64,000 nucleotides of DNA from an uncultured Clostridia bacterium. Its GTDB lineage: Bacteria > Bacillota > Clostridia > TANB77 > CAG-508. Below are positions 32,667-44,476 of the stretch, piece by piece; the first letter of the stretch is position 1, and each line of letters opens with the position of its first letter. The translations under genes and the position numbers were made by a program. The stretch is from positions 45,018 to 109,017 of the forward strand of contig CANQSV010000001.1 in assembly GCA_947626605.1 (NCBI GenBank). Direction: 5' to 3'. The notes beneath the pieces are model-generated. The model had not been told where the DNA came from. It searched no databases and saw only the letters and a list, made by a program, of their open reading frames with translations.

Positions 32667-33863
32667 TTAGATTACTTTTGTTCCTTTACTTCCTTTTAAT
32701 CCATTAAGGTTTATTCCTTCTAATATTTTTGTATCAAATGAGTATGTAATACTTTTTTCCTCTCTATCTCTCTTTAAAGCTGAACTTATTACTTTATCTA
32801 ATAATTCTGAATAGTTAACATTTATTGGTTCCCATAGATAAAAACTTAATGAACCAGGAATTGTATTTATTTCATTTACCCAAATTTCATTAGTTTTATA
32901 ATCCATTATAAAATCTATTCTTGATACTCCATTACATCCTAATACTTTAAAAGTATCAACTGCTAATTTTCTAATTTTTTCTCTTGTTTCTGCTGAAATA
33001 TCTGCTGGTATTTTTCTTTGCAAACTTGCCATACCTTTACTTCCAGTCTTTTTACTTCCTCCAATATACTTATCTTCATAGCTTAAGATTTCATCTGTAC
33101 TTATTGGCTCTTCACATTCTGAAGCATTTGCCTCCTCATAATCACCCACTACAGAACAATTAATTTCTTTTAGATTAGTAATAGCCTTTTCTATTAGTAT
33201 ATTCATTGCAAATTGAAAAGCATAATCAACCGCTTCTTGAAGTTCTTCTTTATTTCTTGCTACTTTTATTCCAACACTAGAACCTAAATTTATTGGTTTT
33301 ACAATTACTGGATAATCAATCTTCTCTTCTACTCTTTTTATTATATCATCACAATTTGTAGTGTATTCATTCATATTAAATCTCAAACAATCTAGTACAG
33401 GTATATTATTATCCTTTAAAACAGTTTTCATCACATATTTATCCATTCCTATTGCAGAAGATAATACATCTGGTCCAACGAAAGGTATACCTAATGTTTT
33501 AAAATATCCTTGAAGTGCTCCATCTTCAACATTTGTTCCATGTACAATTGGAAATGCAATATCTATATAATCATACTCATTTTTTCCAAATTTTTTTAAT
33601 GGATATTTTACAATATCAACTCTATCTTTGTTAGGAACTAAAATTACTCTTTGACTTTCTTCTATTAGTTTTTTTAAGTGTCTATATTCTTCTACTTTAG
33701 CTATCTTTTCTCCTACATACATTTCATTTTCTCTAGTAATATATATAGGAATAACATCATATTTTTCTTTATTCAAATTATTTATGGCTTGAATTGCTGA
33801 TATAATTGATACTTCGTGTTCAACACTTCTTCCTCCAAAGAAAACTCCTAATTTTATTTTCAT
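32667..33863 (-). CDS. ddl: D-alanine--D-alanine ligase
   Basis: MKIKLGVFFGGRSVEHEVSIISA; VKPINLGSSVGI; WVNEINTIPGSLSFYLWE. Confidence 0.97.
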   Translation of the reverse strand: MKIKLGVFFGGRSVEHEVSIISAIQAINNLNKEKYDVIPIYITRENEMYVGEKIAKVEEYRHLKKLIEESQRVILVPNKDRVDIVKYPLKKFGKNEYDYIDIAFPIVHGTNVEDGALQGYFKTLGIPFVGPDVLSSAIGMDKYVMKTVLKDNNIPVLDCLRFNMNEYTTNCDDIIKRVEEKIDYPVIVKPINLGSSVGIKVARNKEELQEAVDYAFQFAMNILIEKAITNLKEINCSVVGDYEEANASECEEPISTDEILSYEDKYIGGSKKTGSKGMASLQRKIPADISAETREKIRKLAVDTFKVLGCNGVSRIDFIMDYKTNEIWVNEINTIPGSLSFYLWEPINVNYSELLDKVISSALKRDREEKSITYSFDTKILEGINLNGLKGSKGTKVI

Positions 33864-33879
33864 GTATATCACTCCTTTA

Positions 33880-35421
33880 CTAATAATTATCTGGTAAATC
33901 ATTTTCTAATAAAATAATTTTTTCTTTTCCATACTCTCCAAGTTCATTTGCTTTTGCCATTGCCTCATCTAACGAATCAACAACAAATAATTTATTCTTA
34001 TCAAAATTTTTTGCTTCTATACCATCTTTTATTGGCTTTGTTTGTTCTTTTCCAACTAATACTATATAATCACATTTTTGAGTTGCATATTCTCCAAATT
34101 CAAAATTGCATTTATATTGTTTTTCTCCTAATTCAATCATTCCTGGTGTTATTAATATTCTAGTTCCATCAAATGAATGTAAAACATTAAGTGCAGCTCG
34201 TGCTCCTGCTGGATTTGAATTATATGCATCATCTATTATGGTATTATTTCCTCTTTTTATAATTTGAAGTCTGTGCTCTGCCGTTTCTAATAACCTTACT
34301 TTTGATTTAATCTTCTCAGTTTCTACACCTAATTCTTTAGCTAATGCTAATGCTCCTGTAATATTTATAACATTGTGTTCACCTAATAATTTTGATGAAA
34401 ACTCTTTTTCTTCTCCGTCTAATATCATTTTGAAACTTAAACCATTTGATGTATTTTTTATATCATACGAATTGTATTTGTATTCTTTATTATTTGTTCC
34501 ATAATATATGTAATTATCCTTTTTTTCTTTTTGCTTAATATACTCATTATCTGCATTTAAAAACACTAAGCCATCTTCTGGAATACTATCTGCTAACTCA
34601 AATTTAGTATTAATTATATTTTCTATAGACTTAAAACTTTCCAAATGTTGTTCTCCAATTGATGTTATTATTCCATATTTTGGCTTTACCAAATCACATA
34701 TTTCTTTAATATCTCCTTTTTTAGTTGCCCCCATTTCACATACAAACACTTCATGTGTAGCTTTTAGATTTTCTCTTATAGTTCTTACAACACCTAAGGT
34801 TGTATTGAAATTTTGAGGTGTTATTAAAACATTATATTTACTAGATAAAATCTTGCCTAAAAAAGTTTTCATTGTAGTTTTACCATAACTTCCTGTTACA
34901 CCTATTACGATTAAGTTTGGCATACTTTCTAACTTCTTTTTAGCATCTTTAATATATCCTTTTGTTATTAAATTATTTACTGGCATATTTATATAATTTG
35001 CAATTAAAACTTCGATAGGTAACAATAGATTTAATATTGCCATTGCAATAATGTATTTATATCCAAATATTATTTTTGTTATTGCTATTAGAATTATTGA
35101 TATTACATTTATAGTTAATAGTAATCTCTTCATTCTATTTGTATATGCAAATGGTTTTTTTGCTTTTTTAGGTTTATTTATAAATGCCATCAATAGAAAT
35201 AATGATATTACTAATATTTGAATAACCGTTTTCTCTATTGCCAAAAACAATATTGGAATCATGGATACACTTCTAAATAATAATTTTCCAATGTTCTTTT
35301 TTATCCATTTTATATGCTCCTTAATCTTATAATAATTTAATTGGAACATATGAAGATTATATATAGTATATAAAAAATAACTTATATAAAAAGCTATTAG
35401 TGTTATAATAAAAATCACCAT
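33880..35421 (-). CDS. murF: MurF-type Mur ligase with N-terminal membrane segments
   Basis: VIGVTGSYGKTTMKTFLGKIL; IIDDAYNSNPAGARAALNVL. Confidence 0.85.
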   Translation of the reverse strand: MVIFIITLIAFYISYFLYTIYNLHMFQLNYYKIKEHIKWIKKNIGKLLFRSVSMIPILFLAIEKTVIQILVISLFLLMAFINKPKKAKKPFAYTNRMKRLLLTINVISIILIAITKIIFGYKYIIAMAILNLLLPIEVLIANYINMPVNNLITKGYIKDAKKKLESMPNLIVIGVTGSYGKTTMKTFLGKILSSKYNVLITPQNFNTTLGVVRTIRENLKATHEVFVCEMGATKKGDIKEICDLVKPKYGIITSIGEQHLESFKSIENIINTKFELADSIPEDGLVFLNADNEYIKQKEKKDNYIYYGTNNKEYKYNSYDIKNTSNGLSFKMILDGEEKEFSSKLLGEHNVINITGALALAKELGVETEKIKSKVRLLETAEHRLQIIKRGNNTIIDDAYNSNPAGARAALNVLHSFDGTRILITPGMIELGEKQYKCNFEFGEYATQKCDYIVLVGKEQTKPIKDGIEAKNFDKNKLFVVDSLDEAMAKANELGEYGKEKIILLENDLPDNY

Positions 35422-35460
35422 TTTTATAAAACTCCCCTTTAATTTTTCTTTTTTTAACCC

Positions 35461-36234
35461 TTATTTAAAAAAAGAGTTTAGAACTTTGTTTATTAATATT
35501 GGCTGTTCAAGGAATGAAAAATGACCTGCTCCTTGTACTGTTACTAATCCTGCATCTTTTATTAGAGATTCCATTTTCTTTGCATCCTCTATAGGAGTTG
35601 CTGTATCTTTATCTCCCCAAATTAAAAGTGTTGATTGCTTTATATTGGGCAATAAATCTGTTAAGTCCTCATTTACTGTCTTTACCAATGTATCTCTCAT
35701 AATAGGTGTAGCGTTTCTATAATCTTCAGATCCAAATTTTTTCTTAATATTATTTAATAAGTTTGGAAAAATTTTCGAAACAATTTTATTTCCTACTAAT
35801 ATTTTTAATACTTTATATACTTTTGTTTTCATAGAAGTTTTTTTGCTCTTTTCTGGCTTTATTCCCGCACTATCCACTAAAACTAATTTATCTACTTTAA
35901 ATTTCAAATTTTCTCTATTTACTAATTTTATAATTACTCTGCCACCAAAAGAATGTCCTAATATGCTTAATTCTTTTATATTCATTTTTTCTATAAACTC
36001 AATTACAAAGTCTACATATCTATCTACATCCCATGCCTCTTTTGGTTCATCTGTTCCACCAAATCCCGGCAAATCTATTGCATATACTTTATTATTTTTC
36101 GATAAGTTCTCTATTATTGCTCCAAATAAGTCTAATTTAGCCCCCCAACCATGAAGCAATAATATATTTTTTCCTTCGCCTTTTACTATATAATTTGTAT
36201 TAATATCTTGTATTTTTATATTCAAAAGTCTCAT
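35461..36234 (-). CDS. Alpha/beta hydrolase
   Basis: NILLLHGWGAKLDLF; LGHSFGGRVIIKL. Confidence 0.92.
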   Translation of the reverse strand: MRLLNIKIQDINTNYIVKGEGKNILLLHGWGAKLDLFGAIIENLSKNNKVYAIDLPGFGGTDEPKEAWDVDRYVDFVIEFIEKMNIKELSILGHSFGGRVIIKLVNRENLKFKVDKLVLVDSAGIKPEKSKKTSMKTKVYKVLKILVGNKIVSKIFPNLLNNIKKKFGSEDYRNATPIMRDTLVKTVNEDLTDLLPNIKQSTLLIWGDKDTATPIEDAKKMESLIKDAGLVTVQGAGHFSFLEQPILINKVLNSFFK

Positions 36235-36384
36235 CCTTTATTGAATAAATTTAAAATGAAATAAAATCTTATTTTCATTATTTGTAATTCTAGCACATTA
36301 AAGTTTTATTTTCAATAGAAACATTAAAAGTAAAAAAGTACCAAGTTATACTTGATACTTTATATATATTAATTATTTTTTTAA

Positions 36385-37080
36385 TTATTCATTAGGTGTT
36401 GGTTCTTCTTTTGGTTCTGCTTTTACTGCTTCTTCAACCTTATCTTCTGGTTTGTATAGTAATGGATATGCAACTAATGCTGCTGATCCTAATACTACAA
36501 AAACAAGTCCTAAACCTATTGAAAATTTAGCTTCTAGATAATAACCTTTCATACTATCTAATCTCTCATTAACTTCTTTATATTCCATGTCTGCATCATC
36601 TGCGAATCCTGCTTTTAAAGGCATTTTCCATGTTGCTACCATAATAACAAGGATTATAATAGCTGGTAAGCAAACTACTTTTAGATTTTTTAATTTGCTC
36701 CAAAAGCTTATTTTTTGTATTTTTTCTGCTGGAACTTTTTTCTCTATAAAGTCTATAAAAACTAAACATGTGGCAATAACTGCTAATATTAACATTACAT
36801 ATCCGCCCCAATAGTTCATAGATGTTTCTTCTATTGTATAAGATTTAGCCAAACTGTTTACACTATCTATTTCAGAGTCAATACGCTTACTAATTTCTTC
36901 ATCGCTTAACCAGCTTCCTGCTGATTCTTTAATAGATGTTTTAATTTTGTCTTTATCAACTTTAAAACTTAACTTTCCAACATTGAAAAATAATCCAAGT
37001 ATTACTAATACAATACCAATTATGGCAAGAATTTTAGTTGTTTTAACTTTAGATTTTACTGTGTTTAAAACATTTTCCAT
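36385..37080 (-). CDS. Hypothetical multi-pass membrane protein
   Basis: 231 aa; about four hydrophobic segments; RBS AAGGAGGAG. Confidence 0.7.
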   Translation of the reverse strand: MENVLNTVKSKVKTTKILAIIGIVLVILGLFFNVGKLSFKVDKDKIKTSIKESAGSWLSDEEISKRIDSEIDSVNSLAKSYTIEETSMNYWGGYVMLILAVIATCLVFIDFIEKKVPAEKIQKISFWSKLKNLKVVCLPAIIILVIMVATWKMPLKAGFADDADMEYKEVNERLDSMKGYYLEAKFSIGLGLVFVVLGSAALVAYPLLYKPEDKVEEAVKAEPKEEPTPNE

Positions 37081-37110
37081 CTTTTACTCCTCCTTAAATT
37101 TTATAAAAAA

Positions 37111-37160
37111 GCGAATTGACAAATTTTAAATAACTTGGTATTGAATTTTGTACCATTCGC
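37111..37160 (-). promoter_or_regulatory. T-tailed hairpin element, copy B
   Basis: GCGAATTGACAAATTTTAAATAACTTGGTATTGAATTTTGTACCATTCGC, T-run on minus strand. Confidence 0.6.
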
Positions 37161-37250
37161 AAATTTATTATCGGTGCTTTTCTCTTAATATAAAGAAAAA
37201 ATTCCTACAATATAAAATAGTATATCTGAAAAAAAATCGTTTGTCAATAA

Positions 37251-38693
37251 TTAATATTGTCTTCCCCAAACCACCATTTTATTAGCTTTTTTCCCACAAC
37301 ATACACATTTATCTCCTAAATTTTCTTGCTCAAAAGGCATACATCTTGATTTTGCCGCTGTTAATTCTTTTATTTTTTCTTCACAAGCAACATCACCACA
37401 CCACATTGTTTTTATAAAACCTTGTTTTTCATTTATTTGTTTTTGAAATTCTTCTAAATTATATGCTATTGTTGTTCTTTCTTCTAAACGTTTTTTACAC
37501 TCATTATACATATTATTATGAATATCTATTAATAATTTTTCAAGCACTTCGTTTAAATTACTTAACTCTACAGTTTCTTTTTCTCCTGTATCTCTTCTAA
37601 CTACTACACAAACTCCATTTTCTATATCTCTTGGTCCAAGTTCTATTCTTACAGGCACTCCTCTCATTTCCCAATCATTAAATTTATATCCTGTAGAATA
37701 ATTATCTCTATCATCTAATTTTATTCTAAAATTTTTCTTTAAATTTTCAAAAACTTCATTTGCTTTTTCCAAAACTCCCTCTTTGTGTTGTGCAATTGGA
37801 ACTATCACAACTTGAATTGGAGCAACTTTTGGTGGTATTCTTAACCCTCTATTATCTCCATGAGCCATTATTATAGTTCCTATTAGCCTCGTTGTACATC
37901 CCCATGAAGTTTGATAAGCATATTCTTCTTTTCCTTCTCTATTTTGAAATTTTATATCAAATGGTTTTGAAAAGTTTTGTCCAAAATAATGAGATGTTGC
38001 AGTTTGCAATGCTTTTCCATCATGCATCATTGTTTCTATTGTATATGTTTCTTCTGCTCCTGCGAATTTTTCCTTTTCTGTTTTTATTCCTTTTACAGTT
38101 GGAATTGCTAATAAATTTTCAACAACATCATTATATATTTCTAACATTTGCAAAGTCCTTGCTCTTGCCTCTTCTGCTGTTTCATGAAGAGTATGACCTT
38201 CTTGCCATAAAAATTCTCTAGAACGTAAAAATGGTCTTGTTTCCATTTCCCATCTAAATACATTACACCATTGATTATATAATATTGGTAAATCTCTCCA
38301 CGAATTAAGCCATTTTGAATACATTGTTGCTATTATTGTTTCTGATGTTGGTCTTATACAATATTTTTCTTCTAACTTTTTATCTCCTGCTTCAGTAACC
38401 CATGCAACTTCTGGTGCAAATCCTTCTACATGGTCTTTTTCTTTTTGAAGCAAACTCTCTGGAATTAATAATGGAAAATATGCATTTTCTACTCCTGTTT
38501 CTTTAAACTTTTGATCAGTATATTTTTGTATATTTTCCCATATTGCATATCCATATGGTTTTATTGCTATACACCCTTTTGTATCTGTATAATCAGCTAA
38601 ATCTGCCTTTATTACTATATCTGTATACCACCTTGCAAAATCATCTTCTATATTTGTTATCTCTTTAACAAAGTCTTCTTTATTTTTTCCCAT
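37251..38693 (-). CDS. proS: Prolyl-tRNA synthetase, archaeal/eukaryal-like type
   Basis: [31 protein letters not shown]-terminal Cys Zn site. Confidence 0.96.
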   Translation of the reverse strand: MGKNKEDFVKEITNIEDDFARWYTDIVIKADLADYTDTKGCIAIKPYGYAIWENIQKYTDQKFKETGVENAYFPLLIPESLLQKEKDHVEGFAPEVAWVTEAGDKKLEEKYCIRPTSETIIATMYSKWLNSWRDLPILYNQWCNVFRWEMETRPFLRSREFLWQEGHTLHETAEEARARTLQMLEIYNDVVENLLAIPTVKGIKTEKEKFAGAEETYTIETMMHDGKALQTATSHYFGQNFSKPFDIKFQNREGKEEYAYQTSWGCTTRLIGTIIMAHGDNRGLRIPPKVAPIQVVIVPIAQHKEGVLEKANEVFENLKKNFRIKLDDRDNYSTGYKFNDWEMRGVPVRIELGPRDIENGVCVVVRRDTGEKETVELSNLNEVLEKLLIDIHNNMYNECKKRLEERTTIAYNLEEFQKQINEKQGFIKTMWCGDVACEEKIKELTAAKSRCMPFEQENLGDKCVCCGKKANKMVVWGRQY

Positions 38694-38732
38694 TTTTATC
38701 TCTTCCCTTCAAATAAATTACAAATTATGTTG

Positions 38733-39347
38733 TTAATTTTCTGTTATACTTTCTTCATTTTCAACCTTCCCATCCCTTGCGGGTTCTGGAGCCTCCATTA
38801 TGTCATCTATAACTATTTGTTGGTTTTCATCTAACTTATATTTTGGAAGTTCTGGTAATTCATCTAAAGAAGAGAATCCAAATAATTTTAAAAATTCATT
38901 GGTAGTTTTATACATTGTTGGTCTTCCTGGAGCATCTGATTTTCCTGCATCCTCTATAATATTGTGTTCTAACAATCTATATATAGTAGCATCTGAATTA
39001 ACTCCTCTTATTGCATCAATTTCTGCTCTCGTAATTTTTGGATTATATGCAATAATAGCTAGTGTTTCTAATGCTGCCTGTGACAAATTAGGCTTACTCC
39101 TTTTATCAACTATAGAATATATATATTCATAGTTTTCTTTTCTAGTAGTAAACTGATATGCATCATTTATTTTTATTATTTCAATTCCTCTTCCTTGTTC
39201 ATTAAACTCATTTTTCATATTTTCGATAATATTAATAATATCTTCTTTTGGCATTTCTAAAGACATTACTAATTCATTTATTTCTACTGGTCTTCCCACT
39301 GAAAAAAGAATTGATTCTATTATTGATTTTGCACTTTTTATTTCCAT
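38733..39347 (-). CDS. scpB: Segregation and condensation protein B
   Basis: LETLAIIAYNPKITRAEIDAIRGVNSDATIYRLLE. Confidence 0.96.
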   Translation of the reverse strand: MEIKSAKSIIESILFSVGRPVEINELVMSLEMPKEDIINIIENMKNEFNEQGRGIEIIKINDAYQFTTRKENYEYIYSIVDKRSKPNLSQAALETLAIIAYNPKITRAEIDAIRGVNSDATIYRLLEHNIIEDAGKSDAPGRPTMYKTTNEFLKLFGFSSLDELPELPKYKLDENQQIVIDDIMEAPEPARDGKVENEESITEN

Positions 39348-39533
39348 AAATCTACCTCTCATTTTTAATATATATATTATTACACGATTTTTACCAAGTG
39401 TCAACACACATAGAGTATACTACTCCTTATATTTTTCAAATAATATATCATTGAATTTTATACTTGTCTTTTCCTTTTTTGTATGATAATATTAACTTAG
39501 TTAGTAATTATATCTTGAAAGGGGTACTATACT

Positions 39534-39725
39534 ATGAATGAAAAAGAGGAACAGAAAAAAATCGAAGTTGTTTCAGGAGATGGTTCAGATTTAGATATTT
39601 CTCCTGTTTATGACCATGTAAATGTAAATAGAAATCAACAAAAGCCTAAACATATTATTATACCAAAATCTACTTCTGAAAAAAAAGAAAATTCTGAAGA
39701 TAAAACTGATAAAGAATCTAATTAA
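39534..39725 (+). CDS. Small hydrophilic hypothetical protein
   Basis: 63 aa ORF with RBS AAAGGGG and downstream terminator. Confidence 0.6.
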   Translation: MNEKEEQKKIEVVSGDGSDLDISPVYDHVNVNRNQQKPKHIIIPKSTSEKKENSEDKTDKESN

Positions 39726-39741
39726 TATTTTTATAGAAACG

Positions 39742-39778
39742 AAAAAAATAACATGTGCCAAAACATGTTATTTTTTTT
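39742..39778 (+). terminator. Intrinsic terminator
   Basis: AAAATAACATGT-GCCAAA-ACATGTTATTTTTTTT. Confidence 0.85.
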
Positions 39779-39779
39779 A

Positions 39780-39856
39780 TGGTAGCGAGAAATGGATTCG
39801 AACCATCGACCCACTGGGTATGAACCAGTTGCTCTAGCCAACTGAGCTATCTCGCC
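39780..39856 (-). tRNA. tRNA-Met (CAT anticodon), CCA encoded
   Basis: GGCGAGATAGCTCAGTTGGCTAGAGCAACTGGTTCATACCCAGTGGGTCGATGGTTCGAATCCATTTCTCGCTACCA; could be tRNA-Ile(CAT). Confidence 0.95.
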
Positions 39857-40018
39857 ATTTATAATTGAACCAGTGATTATTATAATGGTAATTCTAGTTT
39901 TTGTCAATAAAAATATTCTAAAATTTTAATATTATTTGTACAACTATTGAAAATATTATAAATGTTAGTATATTAATTCTTTATACTAACATTTATATGT
40001 ATAACACTTTATATATGA

Positions 40019-40291
40019 TTATTCTCTTTCTCCTCTTCCTTGTTCTTGTTCTTGTTTTCCTTTTGTTGCTTGAGTTCCTTTTGTTGCTGGGGTTTTAGCT
40101 GCATATTTTTTAGATAATTTTGCTGTAGCCCTTTCATTTGAAGTATCAAATGCTTTCTCAATATATGCTGTTCCGTCAACAGGTAATTGTTCCTTTTCTT
40201 CTGGAGACAATTCCTCGTCTTGTCCATTTCTCATTTCTTCTTCGTTTCTAACTTCCTGAAAACCTTTTTTTAATTTTTCAAAAAATCCCAT
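40019..40291 (-). CDS. Small charged hypothetical protein
   Basis: MGFFEKLKKGFQEVRNEEE...; preferred over the out-of-frame ORF 40009..40227. Confidence 0.6.
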   Translation of the reverse strand: MGFFEKLKKGFQEVRNEEEMRNGQDEELSPEEKEQLPVDGTAYIEKAFDTSNERATAKLSKKYAAKTPATKGTQATKGKQEQEQGRGERE

Positions 40292-40439
40292 ATATATCTT
40301 CTTAAAATTTCTTTTAAGAAATTTTCACCTCTCTATTTAAATTTTTAACATTACACTATTATGGTAACATAAAATGGTAAAAAAGTCAATAATATTGCCA
40401 TTTTTTTACTTTTCGAATTATAATATTTATTTGAAAATT

Positions 40440-40480
40440 AATTAAGAAAAATTGTACTAAGTACAATTTTTCTTAATTTT
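40440..40480 (-). terminator. rpoD terminator
   Basis: AATTAAGAAAAATTGTAC-TAA-GTACAATTTTTCTTAATT perfect 18-bp arms. Confidence 0.85.
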
Positions 40481-40509
40481 ATATTTTATTCATATTCAAA
40501 TTTAAGTTT

Positions 40510-41742
40510 TTAATTCATATAATCTTTTAATTTTTTACTTCTACTTGGATGTCTTAATTTTCTTAGAGCTTTTGCTTCTATTTGTCTTATTCTTTCTCTT
40601 GTAACTTCAAATACTCTTCCAACTTCTTCTAGAGTTCTTGCTTTTCCATCTTCTAGCCCAAATCTTAGCTTTAATACTTTGGCTTCTCTTGGAGTTAAAG
40701 TTTCCATTACTTCTTCTAGTTGTTCTTTTAATAAAGTATATGCAGCAGAATCATGTGGTGCTGGAGAATCTTCGTCTTGTATGAAATCTCCAAGGTGACT
40801 ATCATCCTCTTCTCCAATTGGAGTTTCTAAAGATACTGGATCTTGAGCAATTTTTTGAATTTCCATTACTTTCTCTACAGGCATTTCCATTTCCTCTGCA
40901 ATTTCATCTGGACTTGGCTCTCTTCCTAACTTTTGAAGTAAATGTCTAGATGTACGAATTAGTTTATTTATTGTTTCAACCATATGCACAGGTATTCTTA
41001 TAGTTCTTGCTTGATCTGCTATGGCTCTAGTTATAGCTTGTCTTATCCACCAAGTAGCATATGTGCTAAATTTATATCCCTTAGTATAATCAAATTTTTC
41101 TACTGCTTTTATTAAGCCCATATTTCCTTCTTGTATTAAATCTAAAAACAACATTCCTCTTCCAGCATATTTTTTAGCTATACTTACAACCAATCTTAAA
41201 TTTGATTCTGCTAATTTTTGTTTAGCTTCTTCATCATTTTCCAATACTCTTTTAGCTAGTTCCAATTCCTCATCATAAGTAAGCAAAGGAATTTTTCCGA
41301 TTTCACGCAAATACATTTTTACTGGGTCATCTACATTAACACCATCAAAATTACTTAAATTTATATCTTCTACTTTTATATCTTCTACTTCTTCTAAGTC
41401 TTCTATATCTGGCTCTTCATCCTCTAGTCCATCTTTTAATATATCTACTCCCAATTCTTCAAAAGCATCAAAAACTTTATCTATTTGATCTACATTTGCA
41501 TCTCCTAATTCAGATGCCAACTCACCATAAGTAATCTTTCCTTGCTTCTTTGCTTTTTCTAAGATTTGCATTACTTTTTCTTGTCCACCTTCTGTTTTTT
41601 CTTCTTTTGCTTCATCTGAGCTGTTTTCATTTGATTTTATCGTTTTTTCTTTTTCATTTTTAGATTGTTTTTTATTTACATCTTCAACTATTTCTTCATT
41701 CTTTTCTTCAATGAATTCATCATCTTTCTTTGCCTTACTCAT
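40510..41742 (-). CDS. rpoD: RNA polymerase primary sigma factor
   Basis: [54 protein letters not shown]. Confidence 0.98.
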   Translation of the reverse strand: MSKAKKDDEFIEEKNEEIVEDVNKKQSKNEKEKTIKSNENSSDEAKEEKTEGGQEKVMQILEKAKKQGKITYGELASELGDANVDQIDKVFDAFEELGVDILKDGLEDEEPDIEDLEEVEDIKVEDINLSNFDGVNVDDPVKMYLREIGKIPLLTYDEELELAKRVLENDEEAKQKLAESNLRLVVSIAKKYAGRGMLFLDLIQEGNMGLIKAVEKFDYTKGYKFSTYATWWIRQAITRAIADQARTIRIPVHMVETINKLIRTSRHLLQKLGREPSPDEIAEEMEMPVEKVMEIQKIAQDPVSLETPIGEEDDSHLGDFIQDEDSPAPHDSAAYTLLKEQLEEVMETLTPREAKVLKLRFGLEDGKARTLEEVGRVFEVTRERIRQIEAKALRKLRHPSRSKKLKDYMN

Positions 41743-41758
41743 AAAATTTATACCTCCC

Positions 41759-43546
41759 CTAATTCATTTTAGTTAATCTTTTCATGATATCTCTTAATTC
41801 ATTTTCTAGATTAGCTCTTTCATCATTAGTTAAGTTTTTACTTTCTAATTTTCTTAAAATATCATTTCTTTGGTTTATATTTTTTTCTTTAATATATATT
41901 TTTAATATATCATCAACGGCTTTATCAATATCATTAACATCATAATCGTCTGCCATTATGTATGTTATATGGCTTATAATTTTTTCATCATCAAACAAAG
42001 ACAATGCATTTTTTATATTACCTTTTTCATATTCCTCATATAGCTTCTCTACTATTATTTTATTTCTCTCATCCTTAAAATCAGATGGTAATATAGTATC
42101 TTTTATTTTGCTATATATATTGCTCTCTGTATTCATTAAAAGTGAAACTACCATATTCTCTCTTTTTTGTAATCTATCGTCAATATTGTTTTCTTTCTTT
42201 TTTATCGCTGTAAAATTTTGTTTTTCTGTTTGTTTTAAAATTCCTCTTCCTTTATTATTTGAATATAGTATTTTATTTATTTGTGCATAAATTGCTTCTT
42301 TAGAAATTTTGTATTCATTTGAAATTTTATCTATATAAATTTCTTTTTCTAATTCATTGTTAACTTTAGATAAAATATTAGCTACCTCATTTAAAAACTT
42401 AATTTTATCATTAGTATTTGATAAATCTATGTTTTGCTTTAACATTTTAACTTTAAATTCTACTAATGATATGGCCTTTTGAACACATAAATTAAATTTT
42501 CCACTACCATATTTTAAAACATATTCATCAGGATCTTTTACTGGTTCATCTAATTGCAATATTCGCACATCATATCCTAGAGCATCCAAAATTTCTAGTC
42601 CTCTCATAGTAGCTGCTTGTCCAGCTCCATCAGCATCATAACCAATTATAATTTGCGAAGCATATTTTCTTAGCATTCTCCCTTGTGCTTGAGTAAGCGC
42701 AGTTCCTAATGATGCAACAACATTTGTAATACCTCTTTGATATAAAGATATAGCATCCATATACCCTTCTACAATTATAATTTTATCTTGCCCACTTTTT
42801 TTAGCTAAATTTAAACCAAATAATTGTCTTCCTTTACTATATACAATGTTTTCTGGTGAATTTATATATTTTGGTTTTGAATCATCTAAAACTCTTCCAC
42901 CAAAAGCTATAACTCTATCATTTACATCTCTTATAGGTATCATAAGCCTTTTTCTATAACTATCAAAAATCTTACCATTATCTGATTTTTTTACTAAGCT
43001 TGATGCAAAAATTTCTTCATCATTATATCCATTTTGCTTTAAAGATTTGTATAGTTCGTCGTAATTTCCTGAATACCCAATCATAAATGATTTTAATGTA
43101 TTATTATCCATTTTTCGCTTTTTTATGTACTCTTGAGCTAATTTTGATGTTGGTTTATATAAATTTTTATGATAAAACTCTGCTGCAAATTTATTTACTT
43201 CATACACTTTAGATTTTAATTTCTGCATTTTGTCTTCTACACCATTATCTAGTGTTGGAAGTGTTATTCCTGCATTTCGTGCTAATATTTCTAAAGTTTC
43301 TTTAAAACCAATATTTTCAATTTTGCTTAAAAAATGTATAACATTTCCTCCTGCTCCACATCCAAAGCAATGAAATATTTGCTTGTTTGGGGACACAGAA
43401 AAAGAAGGTGATTTTTCAGAATGAAATGGGCATAATCCAAAATAATTGCTTCCACTTCGCTTTAATACTACATATTGAGAGATTATATCTACTATGTCGT
43501 TACTGTTTCTAATTTCCTCAATTAACTCATCACTATATCGTATCAT
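41759..43546 (-). CDS. dnaG: DNA primase
   Basis: [31 protein letters not shown]; toprim EGYMDAISL. Confidence 0.97.
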   Translation of the reverse strand: MIRYSDELIEEIRNSNDIVDIISQYVVLKRSGSNYFGLCPFHSEKSPSFSVSPNKQIFHCFGCGAGGNVIHFLSKIENIGFKETLEILARNAGITLPTLDNGVEDKMQKLKSKVYEVNKFAAEFYHKNLYKPTSKLAQEYIKKRKMDNNTLKSFMIGYSGNYDELYKSLKQNGYNDEEIFASSLVKKSDNGKIFDSYRKRLMIPIRDVNDRVIAFGGRVLDDSKPKYINSPENIVYSKGRQLFGLNLAKKSGQDKIIIVEGYMDAISLYQRGITNVVASLGTALTQAQGRMLRKYASQIIIGYDADGAGQAATMRGLEILDALGYDVRILQLDEPVKDPDEYVLKYGSGKFNLCVQKAISLVEFKVKMLKQNIDLSNTNDKIKFLNEVANILSKVNNELEKEIYIDKISNEYKISKEAIYAQINKILYSNNKGRGILKQTEKQNFTAIKKKENNIDDRLQKRENMVVSLLMNTESNIYSKIKDTILPSDFKDERNKIIVEKLYEEYEKGNIKNALSLFDDEKIISHITYIMADDYDVNDIDKAVDDILKIYIKEKNINQRNDILRKLESKNLTNDERANLENELRDIMKRLTKMN

Positions 43547-43742
43547 TCCTACTTACCTTTCTTTAATATAATATATTATTCGACAGTAATGTTTTAAATC
43601 CTTCTTTTAGTGTAAACTACATAATTTTATTATGTCGAATTATCTGAATTTATTTATATTTACATATCCTTATAAAAATTCTTCTAACGTCAAATAAAGA
43701 GAATGTTTTTAACATCCTCTTTATCTCATGTTTTTATGTATT

Positions 43743-44318
43743 TTAGCTATTTGCTGCTGAATCATCAAATGGAATAAATTTATTTACAACACTTGATATT
43801 GAATCTATTGGTTGTTCTGAATCCATATTGAATTCTTTGTATGCTTGATTTATCTTGTTATCAATAAGACCTTCCATTTCACTTGTTGGTATTTGCTCTG
43901 CTAATACCATTTCACTAACTAAAATTTGTTTTGCATTTGAAAGCATTTTCTTCTCTCCTGTAGAAAGACCTTTACCTTTTTGTTTAAAGCTTAAATTTCT
44001 AACTACATCAGCTATTTCATATATGTTTCCACTTTTCATCTTATCCATGTTATCTCTATATCTTTTGTTCCAGTTCAAATCTGTATCAGTTCTATCTTCT
44101 TCAAGTATTTCCCATACTTTTGCTGTTTCAGATTTTTGAATAATTTCTCTTACTCCAATAGAATCAGCATTCTTAACTGGTACCATTACCTTTACTTCTC
44201 CAGGCATTTTTAAAATATAATATGATTGTTTTTCACCTAGGATATCCTTTTCTTCTATCGCATCAATTACTCCTGCACCATGCATTGGATATACAATATA
44301 ATCACCTACATTATACAA
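43743..44318 (-). CDS. CarD-family transcriptional regulator
   Basis: MYNVGDYIVYPMHGAGVIDAIEEKDILGEKQSYYIL. Confidence 0.94.
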   Translation of the reverse strand: MYNVGDYIVYPMHGAGVIDAIEEKDILGEKQSYYILKMPGEVKVMVPVKNADSIGVREIIQKSETAKVWEILEEDRTDTDLNWNKRYRDNMDKMKSGNIYEIADVVRNLSFKQKGKGLSTGEKKMLSNAKQILVSEMVLAEQIPTSEMEGLIDNKINQAYKEFNMDSEQPIDSISSVVNKFIPFDDSAANS

Positions 44319-44476
44319 TTTACGTCTCTCCTTTCCTAGCTGTTTGTGGAAAAAAATAATGTATATATAATCTTATTTTTTTGTCCACTAACCATACCCA
44401 TTATATCATAAAAATTACCAAAAGTCAAAGACTTTGGTAATTTATTTTTAACTTTTATGTTATCTGCTATTATATT

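Noticed and set aside
38694-38732. T-box leader for proS
   Set aside because: Too short an intergenic gap to scpB and no T-box (TGGNACCGCG-like) sequence
40009-40227. 72-aa minus-strand ORF
   Set aside because: Alternative frame of 40019..40291; Lys/Gln/Glu low complexity
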